Assembly (NCBI GenBank): GCA_013399305.1 | Contig: VXAI01000164.1 | Coordinates: 1,499,103 to 1,563,102 of the forward strand | Direction: 5' to 3' | Source: Rostratula benghalensis | Lineage: Eukaryota > Chordata > Aves > Charadriiformes > Rostratulidae | Length of the DNA stretch: 64,000 nucleotides | Part shown: piece by piece, positions 34,779 to 46,261 of the stretch | Position numbering within the stretch: position 1 is the first letter of the stretch | Layout: each line of letters starts with the position of its first letter | The notes under the pieces: model-generated | What the model was told of the DNA's origin: nothing | Database searches by the model: none | The model's input: the letters and a program-made list of their open reading frames with translations, nothing else | Program-made: the position numbers and the translations under genes

Positions 34779-35800
34779 TGCAGCAGAGTCCTTATTAGAG
34801 CTAGACCGAAGAAGTAGTCTAAGATTTGTGGTCAGGGCTGCAACTGAGCCAAACCTGTTCAGGGTGATTTGCATCAGAGACCCTCACTAGGATCTGTGCT
34901 TGATGTAAAATTGCCAGCTGGTTAATTCCAGTTTGATCCAGAAGAAAATACCAGTGGTCTCAGTATAGAGAGGATAAGCGTTGGCTCCACCTGTAGTTGT
35001 GGCTTTAGTGGCCCTGCAGCTTCTGGGGAGCTGTGCCTGAAGGGGCCACTCAGAGCTGAAGCTTATGGGTGGCTGATGTACATAACTCATGGAATCATAT
35101 CCCTGGCAGAGACGTCTGAACTGATCAGTTGCTTTTAGTTATATGATAATTATGAAAGTTGCTTATTGCCAGCACCAGGTAATCCCCGAGAGCAGTAGCT
35201 AACTGCTAACTCCCAAAGACTCAGAAAATGTAAAAATTTTGTGTATTTTTCTTCTCTGATCTTCCCTTGGCAGTTTTTTAACACAGTGGTTTTGCAGTTG
35301 GGAGTGAGGAAACTGATGTAGGTGTCATCCAAGGGATTTCAATGTGTTTTGCAAAAGGTAAATGAAACAGCCTGCTTCGTGCATCATCTTCCAAAGATGG
35401 AGAGTCCTTTCAAATGATTCACCTGTGAAAAGATCATTAATATTCTTCTTGGACATTTTGAACTGTGAGTACCAGCATGAAAAGAAATGTCAGGCTCTTA
35501 TGTGTTTCGTTGTTATTATGGTGCTTTTACATAAATTGAAAATACTTTTAGATGGGCTAAAAAGGCTTTTTTGATGGAGTAGAGTACATAATAATATGTC
35601 TAAAAAAAATGAGAAACTGGAGAAGATAAAAGGTTTCAGATTTGGACAATGTGGGAAATGGATGGAGCTCATGCAAGTTAATGAATCTGTTTTGGGGCAG
35701 AAGAGAACATAATCGTGTCTGATGCAAACACCACAGCCATCATGTACCATAAAACGGTACACCTGTCAGGCATACACATCTGCCATTCTTGCATGCACTG

Positions 35801-35855
35801 AATGCTTAATTAGCATTTAGTCTAATGAGGCCGGTATGCAAATTTGTTTGCAAAT
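35801..35855. promoter_or_regulatory. Homeodomain/octamer motif cluster
   Basis: Within 55 bases there is a near-palindrome AATGC-TTAATTA-GCATT (35801-35817) with a TAATTA homeodomain core, a TAATGAG site, a perfect octamer ATGCAAAT (35836-35843) and a second TTTGCAAAT (35847-35855). The grouping resembles POU/homeodomain-bound conserved non-coding elements. Conservation could not be checked. Confidence 0.35.
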
Positions 35856-37550
35856 CTGACTGCCAAACCTACTTTGTTAAACGCTGTATTGCAACTTGCA
35901 AAAAATACCAACAGCATTAAGAAGGCATTTAACTCTTGTGTCCAAGTGACCTGTGCTTCTTATTTTCTGTGTTGATTACTTGGCAACAGTGTCCAACTAA
36001 GATGTCCTGACTAAGAGCATCTGGCCCTTAGTCATGGCCAGAACAGTGCACAGGTCTATTCTTTAAACAGAAAGCCCAGGTAAGGGGTGCTGATGGCCCA
36101 TCTCCCCCTGGCTTTGCAGTGCCAGCTCTTACCTCCACTGCCATGGGAAGTAATATGTTGCCTGGAACCCAAGGTCCTCAGCAGGGACTCCACTGCCCTT
36201 CCTGAGCCTGACACCCCCTGGTCTTAGTAGCACTGGCAGAGCAGAGGTGTGCAGTCTCACACCCAGGACACCTTCCCCCTCTAGGAAATCTGGGGGTGAA
36301 GCTGGGGCCACGAGATGGGAATTTTGGGGGTGCCAGGTTTGCTCTTTTTGTGGCTCTAGCTGCATCCCTGCTGCAGGGATTAACCCTGCCCTGGCAGATA
36401 CCAGCTTCCCTATGTGTTTGTGTGGACAGCAAAGTCACAGCCACGCTGTCATCCCTAGCAGTATCATACCTTGCTCATTGCCATGTCTATCACCCCCCAA
36501 AAAGGTAAGCTGTGCAACTGTGGTGCTTTCAGGGGGCTGGCCTTGCTGTAAGTGCAGATTGGAGCACAAGATCCCCTTCTTGCAGATCAAAATGCTCTTG
36601 CTATGTGCTGAGGAAAAGTGGTAAAAGGGCTTGGCTGCTGATCACCCTCTAGTGTGGGCTGTGATACATCCTTCTCTCTGATGGGCAAGGTGGAGGGGAA
36701 GCCCCACAGCAGAGAGCATCCATGGCTATGCTGCCAGTCACCTGGTGATAAAAATAGAGCAACAGTTGGGATGGAAGAGTAAGGGCAGCAAGTGCACACG
36801 TGCCCAGGGCTGGTCCAGGCACTTTTATCTGCTCTTCATTATGTGGCTTGTTTACAGAGAAACTGTTTTTCCAGGTGGCTAGTTGGAGGCACTGACCTGC
36901 AGCTTCAGGAAGATTGCACTGTCTAAATGCACACTGAGAGAGCAAATTCTGACATAACCTACAGCGGTGAAACTAATTTTTTACTGAGTTCTAAGCAAGG
37001 CAGGTGTAAAAAAAAGAAGTTTTAAAAAATTGAGCAAACCTATCTGGCAAACAGGCTTTGATCTTGACCTCACTGTAGGGAGAGCAAATCCTCCCATGCA
37101 GCTCAGTGCAGGATTCATCTCTTTTTCGAAAGACTGTCCCAGGGGTTGTTATTCTCTTTTACAGTCTGCAAACACCATTCTTACTCTGCAAACTTTGAGT
37201 TCCTCTTGTAAGTCACGCTACCAAATCCTTGTCTGTGTGCAATGTGTCTTTCAGGAAGATTATTGTCTCCCTAGTTAAATTTTAACAGCTGAGATGAGAA
37301 AAGACCTTTGTCCTAGAGATAAATTCAGAGGTGTTATAAGGTTATTACACTGGAAATAATGGATTTAATCTCAGTTTTGAAAAACGTAAGCTTCCTAAAA
37401 TAGCCCGCATAGTTGATGTTTGAAAGAAAGAGCTCTATCATACTAATTGGTGAAAACTTATTATATTAATCAGCTTCTAAGTCTTTCAATTTAATTTTAT
37501 GTATTTTCATGCAAAATGCACGTTGAGCCTCAATTCTATACAACACCTGA

Positions 37551-37610
37551 ACAAAGCTATATGAATACCTATAATTCTAAACAAAGCTATATGAATACCA
37601 ATAATTCAGT
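37551..37610. repeat. 30-base tandem duplication
   Basis: Two near-perfect copies of a 30-base unit beginning acaaagctatatgaatacc (37551-37580 and 37581-37610) in AT-rich intergenic DNA. The length is a multiple of three, so a frame passes through both copies, but no gene context supports coding. Confidence 0.85.
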
Positions 37611-38084
37611 GCAGTTCAAAATTGTGCGTGCCAGTTTCTGCGTGTTCACAATTTTCCCTTACTCAAAGCAGTTACATAAATGCATAAATAAAGTAAAATA
37701 AAGTGTATGCTTAGCCATGTGCTTTTGCTGCTTTTTAAATGTACTTGCCAGCAGACAAAGCAGGATGACCTGTCATAGCCCAGTCTCTTATGAAGGTGCT
37801 TAGCGCTGTGCAGAGATCAGGCAGCAGCTGATGCTTTCTGCATGGGTGGAAATGGAATCATGAGGCACAGGTCAATGAATATATCACCACACAGGATGAA
37901 AAAACCGAACAGCTGGTAGGATGAAATGAAACACTATAAATAAAGGGGAGATTCCTGTACTTTTTGTCCACTGAAGTTCTACAAACCAGGATCCCCCTGG
38001 ACGCAGGCTGTCCTTCCGATGGAAACAAAACTTGCCATTCTTCTCTGCCAGAGTGTGGCCAGCCTCTGGTGACTCTGGGTGATG

Positions 38085-38400
38085 CAGCCTTGGCTCACCT
38101 TCCCTAAAATGGGTGGTGTGCCCTCTGCAAGCAAAGGGCTTAGGACGAGTCACTGCAGCTGGAGATCTGCCCTTGGCAATGAAGACAGTAGCCAGCATGA
38201 CGAGGAGGATCAAAGTCTTGAGTGAGGAGAGACAAAAAAATACAGCCTGGGAGAAATGAAATTGTCATTTATGACATGCACATCACCCTGGTGAACTTTC
38301 TGAAGTACACGGTGTTTTAGACCTGTTATCCTGTAACCTTTGGGAACATACTTGTCCAGCTCTTCCTCAAGATAAGCAGCTATCTCCCTACAGCTGAACA
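38085..38400 (-). other. Unassigned exon-like stretch
   Basis: Two overlapping minus-strand frames look more protein-like than their surroundings. One (about 38225-38400) contains EIAAYLEEELDKYVPKGYR and ITGLKHRVLQKVHQGDVHV. The other (about 38085-38263), after an acceptor-like ttctcccag, encodes a strongly hydrophobic run SLKTLILLVMLATVFIAKG, which could be a membrane segment or signal anchor, and ends at a donor-like GAAG|GTGAGC. No family is recognised and the two are in different frames. It may be chance, or remains of a gene. Confidence 0.2.
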
Positions 38401-39019
38401 CTGTGTGAGTCCAGGTGCTGTGGGGGGTGCAGGGATGCAGTGGCTGCCAGTGAGGAAAGAAGCACCAAGAACCTGCTGCGAGTGGGGTTTTGGCCCACCA
38501 GTGCCTGTCCCAGGCTCTTCTCCACCTCCCCTTGTACCCACCACCCACACAGTTCCCATAGCCTGAACCCTATGCACTGCTCCCTGCTCTGCAGGGTCCA
38601 AGGGTGATGAAGAAAGGATCCCAACCACTGCTGAAAGCCACCATGGTGTCACCTGCAGGCTGAAGTCAGATTGGGCAGGTTGTTTCAAAGCAGGGGCAAG
38701 TAAAAGTGGTGGAAAACATTTCTAATAGGGAAGTTGTGGGTTGGTTTGTTTCAAGGGCAACTCCGCCTGAAATTAATAACATTTTTTGGAAGGGATTCAA
38801 TAGCTCAAAGTGAAGCAACACATAAGCATTTCTCCAAATGCTCATTTAATTTAGCCGAGGATTTTTTAGTTAAGAAAATGAAATTTCAAGCTTTCAAGTT
38901 AGTAAAGAAAGAATTTTTGAAGGGTGAAATTTGCTCATCAAAATGGGAAATCCTTCCACCTTCCTAGAGACAATGCCTTTGATAACACACTTTGACTTCT
39001 GGTCAGCCCTGTTCAGGCA

Positions 39020-39060
39020 GCTGGAGGAGATGACCTCCAGGTCCCTTCCAACTGTTCTGT
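39020..39060 (+). repeat. CR1 LINE terminal remnant
   Basis: The sequence 'ctggaggagatgacctccag' followed by 'gtcccttccaactgttctg' is the extreme 3' end of a CR1 element in sense orientation. It runs directly into the TTCTA array. Confidence 0.75.
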
Positions 39061-39175
39061 TCTATTCTATTCTATTCTATTCTATTCTATTCTATTCTAT
39101 TCTATTCTATTCTATTCTATTCTATTCTATTCTATTCTATTCTATTCTATTCTATTCTATTCTATTCTATTCTGT
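39056..39175. repeat. (TTCTA)n pentanucleotide array
   Basis: Twenty-two perfect TCTAT units at 39061-39170, flanked on both sides by the single-base variant TCTGT. It begins immediately after a CR1 3' end, whose normal terminal repeat (ATTCTATG-type) supplies the seed. Confidence 0.98.
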
Positions 39176-40007
39176 TTTTCCTGTAACACATTTCTGAAAG
39201 CCTTGAGGAGGCTGGCACCCCACTACTCCCCTCCACCCAGGTGGCTGCAGGGACAGCCGTGTCTGAGGGGGAAAGCTGGGGCAGCAGCTGAGAAGCTCCC
39301 ATGGTGGCCTGGAGGCACTTTGCTCCGTGTGGTCCCCTGGGGAGCTTGGTACGCATGACAAGAGCTGTGCTGTCACTGCCCACCCTGTCCATGCTGCTAC
39401 ATGCTGTGGGCACTGGCTGTGCCCCACCACACGCTTTCAGTAGCCAGAGGCCCACTTGTAGGCTATGTTTATAATTAGTCTACAAAAGGGGATTTCAGCC
39501 TCCAGTGCCTTTTTCTGTGGCCCCAGATGTAAAGGCCTGATAAGCTTTTGTGTGACAGAAGGCCTGTCTGATCCTTTGGCACTGACTGCGGGGGTATGCA
39601 AACATGGCTGCTACCTTTCCAGCATGTTGATTTGAAAAGCAGACCAAGCACGACAGGGCCAGGTGGAAAAGCACTTGAAAGAAAGTCCCCCATCCAGCTC
39701 AAAAAAGAAGGTCCCCTTCAAAAAGCCATCTCAACCAGTTTCCCCGATATGAAGCTGGAAGGAGCAGAACAGTCTATGAGTCAATATTCCTTTCGTGTGG
39801 CCTTCACTTTGTCAGTCATTGGCATCTATATTTAAGCCCTTGCAATGCTGGCTGCTGAGGGTGGTCGCGGATGTGGACAAGAGCCACAGTGGTCAGAACC
39901 CATCGCCAACTGTCCTTTGTGGAGGGAACACCTCTTGGATGTGGGAGTGAGGAGACATCAGGCAGTAGACGAACAGCCAGAGACACCATGACAGGTGCAA
40001 GCCATGC

Positions 40008-40537
40008 ACAGAATCATGGAATTAGAGAATTATAGAACCATAGAATGGTTAGAATTGGAAGGGACCTTAAAGATCATCTTGTTCCAAGTCCCCTGCCATG
40101 GGCAGGGACACCTCCCACTAGACCAGTTTGCTCAAAGCCCCATCCAGCTTGGCCTTGAACACTCCCAGGGATGGGGCTTCCACAACGTCTTTGGGCAACC
40201 TCTTCCAGTCTCACCACCCTCACAGCAAAGAATTTCTTTCTATTATTTAATCTAAATCTCCCATCTTTCAATTTAAAACCATTACCCCTTGTCCTATTGC
40301 TACACTTCCTGAAAAAGAGTTCCTCTCAGCTCTTCCGTAGGCTCACTGGAAGGCTGCTATAATGTCTCCCCAGAGCCTTCTCTTCTCCAGGCTGAACAAC
40401 CCCAACTCTTTCAGCCTGTCCTCATAGGAGAGGTGTTCCAGCCCTCTGATCATCTTCATGGCCCTCCTATGGACCTGTTCCAGCAGGTTCATGTTCTTCC
40501 TGTGCTGAGGACTCCAGAGCTGGACACAGTGCTCCAT
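40008..40537 (-). repeat. CR1 LINE 3' fragment
   Basis: Antisense CR1 of about 530 bases. It opens with the tail repeats (agaatcatggaatt, agaaccatagaatgg), then 'tgccatgggcagggacacct', 'ccttgaacactcccagggat', 'caaagaatttctttctatta' and 'ccagagctggacacagtgct'. A short reverse-transcriptase C-terminal relic is visible on the minus strand at 40343-40537. Confidence 0.95.
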
Positions 40538-40675
40538 AGCTAAACACTAAACCTAGCTTGGGAAAGCCTGAAAAAATAAAACCTGATAATATCTGACGCT
40601 GAAAAATTAGAAGAGGATGTTGTGTCTCCATACCACTCTGTGACTTGGCTGCCTATCTCTCTGACTTGGCACGCT

Positions 40676-40960
40676 GTCCTGGTTTAGGCCAGGCCAGGGA
40701 CAGGTCTGGATCTGCCTTTCTGCTAAGCTGCATGAGTATCTAATTGCTTATAGCTCAATTGTCCATACACAAGTCCATTAGCTACTGGTGGTTTAGAACA
40801 GCATTTTGTGCTCTGAGGTGGCTGGAGAGTCTGTCAGCTCTCCGGTCGCGTTAGCATTATGGGATGAGCTGGAGAGGCATCTGGCTTGTAGGGGTTAATC
40901 AGGGGAGCTGTTAACTCAGCGTGCTAGAAGGCATGGCTTGGTCACACAGATCCGAGGATT
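40676..40960. other. Possible old LTR-like segment (weak)
   Basis: Begins TGTCCTGGTTTAGGCCAGG, similar to the TGTCCTGGTTT start of several avian endogenous retrovirus LTRs. It continues through sequence not obviously unique or coding. No matching CA end, target-site duplication or internal viral sequence was identified, so this is only a hint. Confidence 0.2.
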
Positions 40961-43900
40961 TACACACTTTTTTGTGTTGATTTTCTTCTTGCATTTTTCA
41001 GCCTGGAGCACGTCCCAGTTGTCCTGAGCCCAGAACACAATCAGAAGGCTGAGCACAAACTATTTTCATCTAGAAAGAAATAGAGCTGCTCTAAGTCCCT
41101 GTCACCTTGGAGCTTCCTTTAGGGTGGAGGATCTGCTGGGTCTGTCAGCCAGGCAGTAAGCATGCTTCCACGCAGTTTGGTAAACAGAGATTTTTTTCCT
41201 CAGAGACTCTATAGCAAATGTTGGCTGTGACAAGACTAGTTTACACTTTCCAAACCCTCCTGGTTCCAAGTTTGTCTTGCAACAGAGCCAAGAGTGGTAT
41301 TATAAAAAAGTCTACAGATGATTGCTATTTTGTGTGTGTGCATGTGCCTAAGTACACCTTAATTCCTGATTACGTGCCAAAATAGTCAGAAAGCATTTTT
41401 TTGTGTGTGTGAGATAATGAGAAGCCATAGCAAAGAGCCAGATCTATTACAGCATGAACAAAAAGCAAGAGATTTTTGACTTGTGATTCCAGGCTTCTTC
41501 GTTTATGAGAACATCTATCAAGGCTTTTTGACTAGAAGTTTCTATGATGTATTATTTTCTGAAAATAGTAACTCTTAGTTCTTGCAGTGAAGAGCATTTT
41601 ACATCCGTGTGCCACAAAATGCTTTACAGAGGTGGGTCTGTGTTTGAAAGGAGAGGGAAGCCCTGTCTGGTGACTTACCCTAGGTGGTATTTGAAGCCAG
41701 TGGCAGAGCTAGGTTAAGACTTACTAAGATTTAATGATTTCTTGTGCTATCATAACATCCACACACAGCCCGGCACTCCAATGTGCCAGTTTTTCAGAGT
41801 ACAGACTTTGCCTCTGCCTAGGCACTTCCATGGAGAGCTGAGAGGACGGAGAGATTGCCTGCTGCATCACCATGTTGCCTATAAAACCAGCATCCAAGCA
41901 GCTTTAAACACATTTTAGAAAGTCTTTGCTTCACTTTGGTGGTGCTGAACAGCCTTAATTGCAAGGGTGCTGCATGTGGCAGAGAGTTGTGCATACAGAG
42001 GGGTGGCTCAGGAGAGCAGGACCTCCCGGTGTCCTCTGGACCATAGCTTGGAGCTGGGACGTGCCTGATTCCAGAGCAACCCCTTGGAAAGAACTTATTT
42101 TACCTCGGGACTCAGAGCAGCAGGTGGATGGCCCTACATCAGATCTGTCCTTTCTCATACATCCTTCCTGCAGGCTGGGGCTGAGTGCTCCTTGTCACCT
42201 ACAGGTGTGTTTCATACCTGGCCTTGCCACAGGGAAATCAAGGAGATGATAATGTGGGAAAGAGGTAAATACGGGGAGATTTTTGCATTAGTGAGGCAGT
42301 TGATTTGCCCCACTGTGTCTGCTCTCTCACAGAAACCTTCGCATCAAAACAGAACAAAACGCTAGAAGGATAAAATGAAGTGTGTGTGTGTGTGTATGCT
42401 TTTAATACTGCAAACCAGACAGAAAGGTAAGACTTGTTCTTCAGCTGTTCCCAGGCAGAAGGGGCAGTTTGCAATTAAAGCCCACTGTTTAAACAGGAAA
42501 ATCGGATACTGCTTGACAGTGCTTCTCCTGATGGGATCATACTCAGCACCCGCACTCCCATACGGAACAGATGCTGTTATTATTGCTGCTCAGAGGCAGC
42601 ACTGAGATTAACAATTTCCATGTACGGATACTTCTTTGGCATTATATAACCCTTGTATTTAACACACACTAAATTTTCGTTGCAAATTGGCTGCTGTGGG
42701 GGTATTCACATTTTAAAAAGCTGTTTCCTTCCCGAGATGTGCAGTTATACTACAACCTTAGTTTGATCCGATTATAAAAGCCACATTAAAAAATGAAGCC
42801 AGTATGGGGCTGTGGGAGCTCATTGTTGTTGTTTTTCTTTTTTTTTTTTTATAAAAGGTAAAATCCCTGGGGGTCATCATTAGTTTTCTAAGCTAAATGG
42901 CACAGAATAGTTATAACCTGTTTCCCGTTCATCTTTGATCACACATGTAAGAGTAGCAGTGCAAGGCTGGGATGCGTGTGGAACTGCCATGATGCTGAAT
43001 GGGTGCATGCAACAGAACATAGAAAGTTCTTTGTAAGGCACTTATTGTAAGCTGAAACAATGACACTGAGATACAATATTCACTCCTATTCATTGGATTA
43101 GGGAGAGTAAAGACTAAATCACATCTGTCTGGCTGCCTCAAGAAACTTTATTTTCATGCTAAGTGTAGTTTTAAAATGTCATCCTGAAAATGTGTGACAT
43201 TTTAATGGGCTGATTGCCAGGATTCTCAAATCTGTTAATTTGTATATGAATCACAGCATCAAATATTATGGAAAAAGCACAAGAAACTAGAATTATGAGA
43301 GAATGCCTTGCATTCCCTGTGGTTAAACATATGTTGGGAGGATTGTTGCTTAGAAATCTAATATTCCAAAGGCAAACAAGATTTAAAAATGCTGTGGTGT
43401 CCCTGCGTATAACAATAGCTGGTTGGGATTGCATGTGGTCTTTTTTACAGCTGTCTCTGAACGGCAGCCTGATCTTTCAGTGCTGTTGATGTTGCCTGTT
43501 CTTTCAATAAGCTGCACAGCACGTTACAGCATCATGGCAGTCACTGGTGCAGCCCCGAGGATGGGTCGCGTTCCCCTTCTCCACCTTTCTGATGCAGCTC
43601 CAATGGTGGGATTTCACCAGTGTCTTCTGATCATCTCTCTGCAATAAAGAGTTTTCAGGTTGCTCTTAAAAGAAGATGGAGTGAAAACAAGCACCAAGGG
43701 CCATCAATTCTCAAACTCCTATGCACTTCGATTACAGAAAGCTAAAGAGCCTGCGCTACACAATTAGCTACTGTACGCCAGGGTCAACAACTACGCTTGT
43801 GGGAGTTAAGCACATGCATAAATACTTGTTGGATTAGGGTTTATGGTTTGAGAAAATCCTTCCAACTGAAACAAAACTTCCTATCAGGATCTAACTCAAA

Positions 43901-46210
43901 CAGTTTTCATGGGAGAGGGTGCAGTCGAGCTCCTGCAGCAGGTTTTCTCATCTACTGTAACTAGCTCAATGCAGGACTTGGCATGTCCTAAGCAATTGTT
44001 TATAACTCCTGTGCAGCTTATCTGCTTTGGGAGCTGGTTTGTGATGGAAATCTGCTTGAATGGAGATGGTAAATTTGATTTGCTTGTGAAAAAGAAGCGA
44101 ACAATTCCACAGCAGAACAATCTGGGTCACCATGTACTTTGGATTATAAGATTTAGTACAGAAAAAGGGCCCAAGCCACACAATTCAGATCCAACTTTCA
44201 AGCATTAAAAGTTTGAGGTTAATCAAAACTTGAGTTTAGTTCATCTGTTCCTGAAGATGTCTGTGTAGCTTGGAGCTGACCCTGTGCTTGGTTGGATTTT
44301 CCCATTTTTCTCGGAGTCTTCCGGGATTGTTCAAATCCAGGGATCAGACCCCTTTCCAGTTCACAGGAGAAAGACCAAAACCACACACACAAAAAGCTGT
44401 TTAAAGGAGAAGGCAGCTTGGGCAGAAAGAGGCACCAGCAGAGACAACTATCTGTGGGTCTGTCCTGGGTCTCTGAAAATGTGCAAGCAGGAATAGGGCA
44501 GAGGGATAAAGGTTTCAAGGTAATATTGATCTCCCTGAGAGACCAGAGAGCAGCTGAAGTAATATGGTTTTGTGCAAAGGAAAGAGACTAAACATGGGAA
44601 AAGGCACCGAGGCAGAAATAAGAGTTCACCTCAGAATTAATGTGCAGAAACAACAGGAGAATAAATCTGCATTTCCAGAGCTGGAGGCACGGTTTGTTGT
44701 TCAGAGGGCAGCTTGGTACTAGACACCTGCCAGAGAAGCTGAGCTTCCTAAGGTCTTTTCCTGGCTCATGGGGGGAAAGATTGGCCCCCTCCACATGCTC
44801 ATGTCTTTATGAAAAATAAGCTAAGGCAGCACAGGCAGCTTTGGCCTTTGCAGAGGCCCAGCACTGGTGCTACCCTTACTGCTGACACACCTAGCAAAGC
44901 AAAGGTGGGGGCCTTGGGAGCTGAGCCAAGGAGGAGTGGAGCAACACGCACGATGCTCTGCTGGTGTGATGATGCCCAGGGGGGGAATTTCTCCCGGCCT
45001 CCCCTAGGGCAAGGTGGGGCACAGGAGTCAATCACAGTATTGCCTGCTGTCCGCTTGCATGACTGCCAACTCTGTGCTGAGCTTGGCTCCCAGCCTTTAC
45101 AAAGTCATCGAGGGAAGTGAAGCTCTTTTGGCATTGCGCTTGTGATACAAGTATACCCCAAAAAAATGTTTTCTAAAGCTTCTCCTCTTAAGCACAACTG
45201 ACCCTCCCCTTTCCTCTGCAGCCCCTTACTTTGTATTCACAATGAAAGCATTTGTCTTTAGGAACAGAGACAGTTCTCACATGAAAGCAAAAGAAAGTAA
45301 GTACAACACCTGTTTCTGTAGAAGAATATATTATTTAGCAGATCAGTTTAGAAGTAAAAAAAAAAAATAATCTGTACATCTTTGAAGGTTTTTTTTGTTG
45401 TTGCTTTTTGCATCCATGAGGATAAAAATACGCTTGCACAGTGGTTTCAGCTTTGTGATCCCTTCTTTGCTCCTGCTGAAAGATCCCGTGACATCTAGCT
45501 GCACCAGGCCACAAAGAGAACCTGCAAACTCACTAAAGTTTCTTCTGATTTCTTCTAGTGGAAAAACAAAAAGAAAAAGAAATTGCATCCACTATGCTGG
45601 GCTTCTGCAGGTACTGTGAAGGCTATAAAATTCAGAGAATAATACAGAGAAATGTGTCACTAGGGCCTACTAGGCAAACAAAAATATGTGCCAGGACCCC
45701 AGCCAGAATATAAGCATCTGTTAAGCTATGCTGTAATTAGCATACTGCTGTACATATATATATAAATATATATATAGTGGCTTGACTAAAATGACTTTTT
45801 GGTTTGTTTTTTGATGCCAGTGGATCATTTCCTAGAAAAGGCTCCTTAGCTAAACGCCGCTTCTTCTCTGCAGACAATGTGGTCGTCAAAAAGGCAAATC
45901 CGCTGAAGATCTGAGCCGTGCTGCAGCCTGTGCAGTGTCTGCAGGGTTAAGTCCTGCTGGGGAGTCTGCAGTGGGCATGAGAGAGTGAGGGGGGTCCTCA
46001 GTGCCCAAGGGGTGGCAGCGCCCGTTGGAGCAGGCTGTAGGTAAGGCCCCTGGGCAGGCGTGCAGACAGGCAGGGCACCCGTGCCGGCCACCTCGCCACA
46101 TATCCTCCCAGCTGGATCTTGATGTAGCCACCACGTCTGTTTGGTGAACACAGCATTTCTAAAAACAGAAGAGCCGTAGGGCTTATGTTTTGCTCGAAGA
46201 GTTTGTCACT
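40961..46210. other. Intergenic DNA and probable PDE9A 3' UTR
   Basis: Unique sequence downstream of PDE9A. A short TG repeat lies near 42381-42398 and a TA repeat near 45753-45776. The portion above about 43140 may belong to the PDE9A 3' UTR. No other gene was recognised. Confidence 0.55.
43147..43152 (-). terminator. Candidate PDE9A polyadenylation signal
   Basis: TTTATT on the plus strand, i.e. AATAAA on the minus strand. By eye it is the first canonical hexamer downstream of the PDE9A stop (about 3.06 kb away), with an ATTAAA variant at 43201-43206. Variant hexamers lie closer, so the true 3' end may be nearer. Confidence 0.35.
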
Positions 46211-46261
46211 TCACTTTTCGGTACTGCCAGTGGTCAGACTTTCACTTTTCTTTTTCTGCAA
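46211..46261 (-). CDS. PDE9A: PDE9A last coding exon and stop
   Basis: Sixteen codons and [19 protein letters not shown]. Human starts this exon LQKKTDSLTSGATEK and continues about 15 further residues. The acceptor is catttcag. The human-like beginning makes the assignment secure; the early stop is discussed as a finding. Confidence 0.9.
   Translation of the reverse strand: MQKKKSESLTTGSTEK

Larger units (their letters stand above)
34779..40007. other. Intergenic DNA with simple repeats
   Basis: Mostly unique sequence. Apart from the separately listed motif cluster, short tandem repeat (37551-37610), exon-like stretch (38085-38400) and the (TTCTA)n array with CR1 remnant (39020-39175), nothing was recognised. 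Confidence 0.6.

Noticed and set aside
45753..45776. TA-repeat as a possible TATA promoter
   Set aside because: Simple alternating repeat downstream of PDE9A with no gene start nearby.
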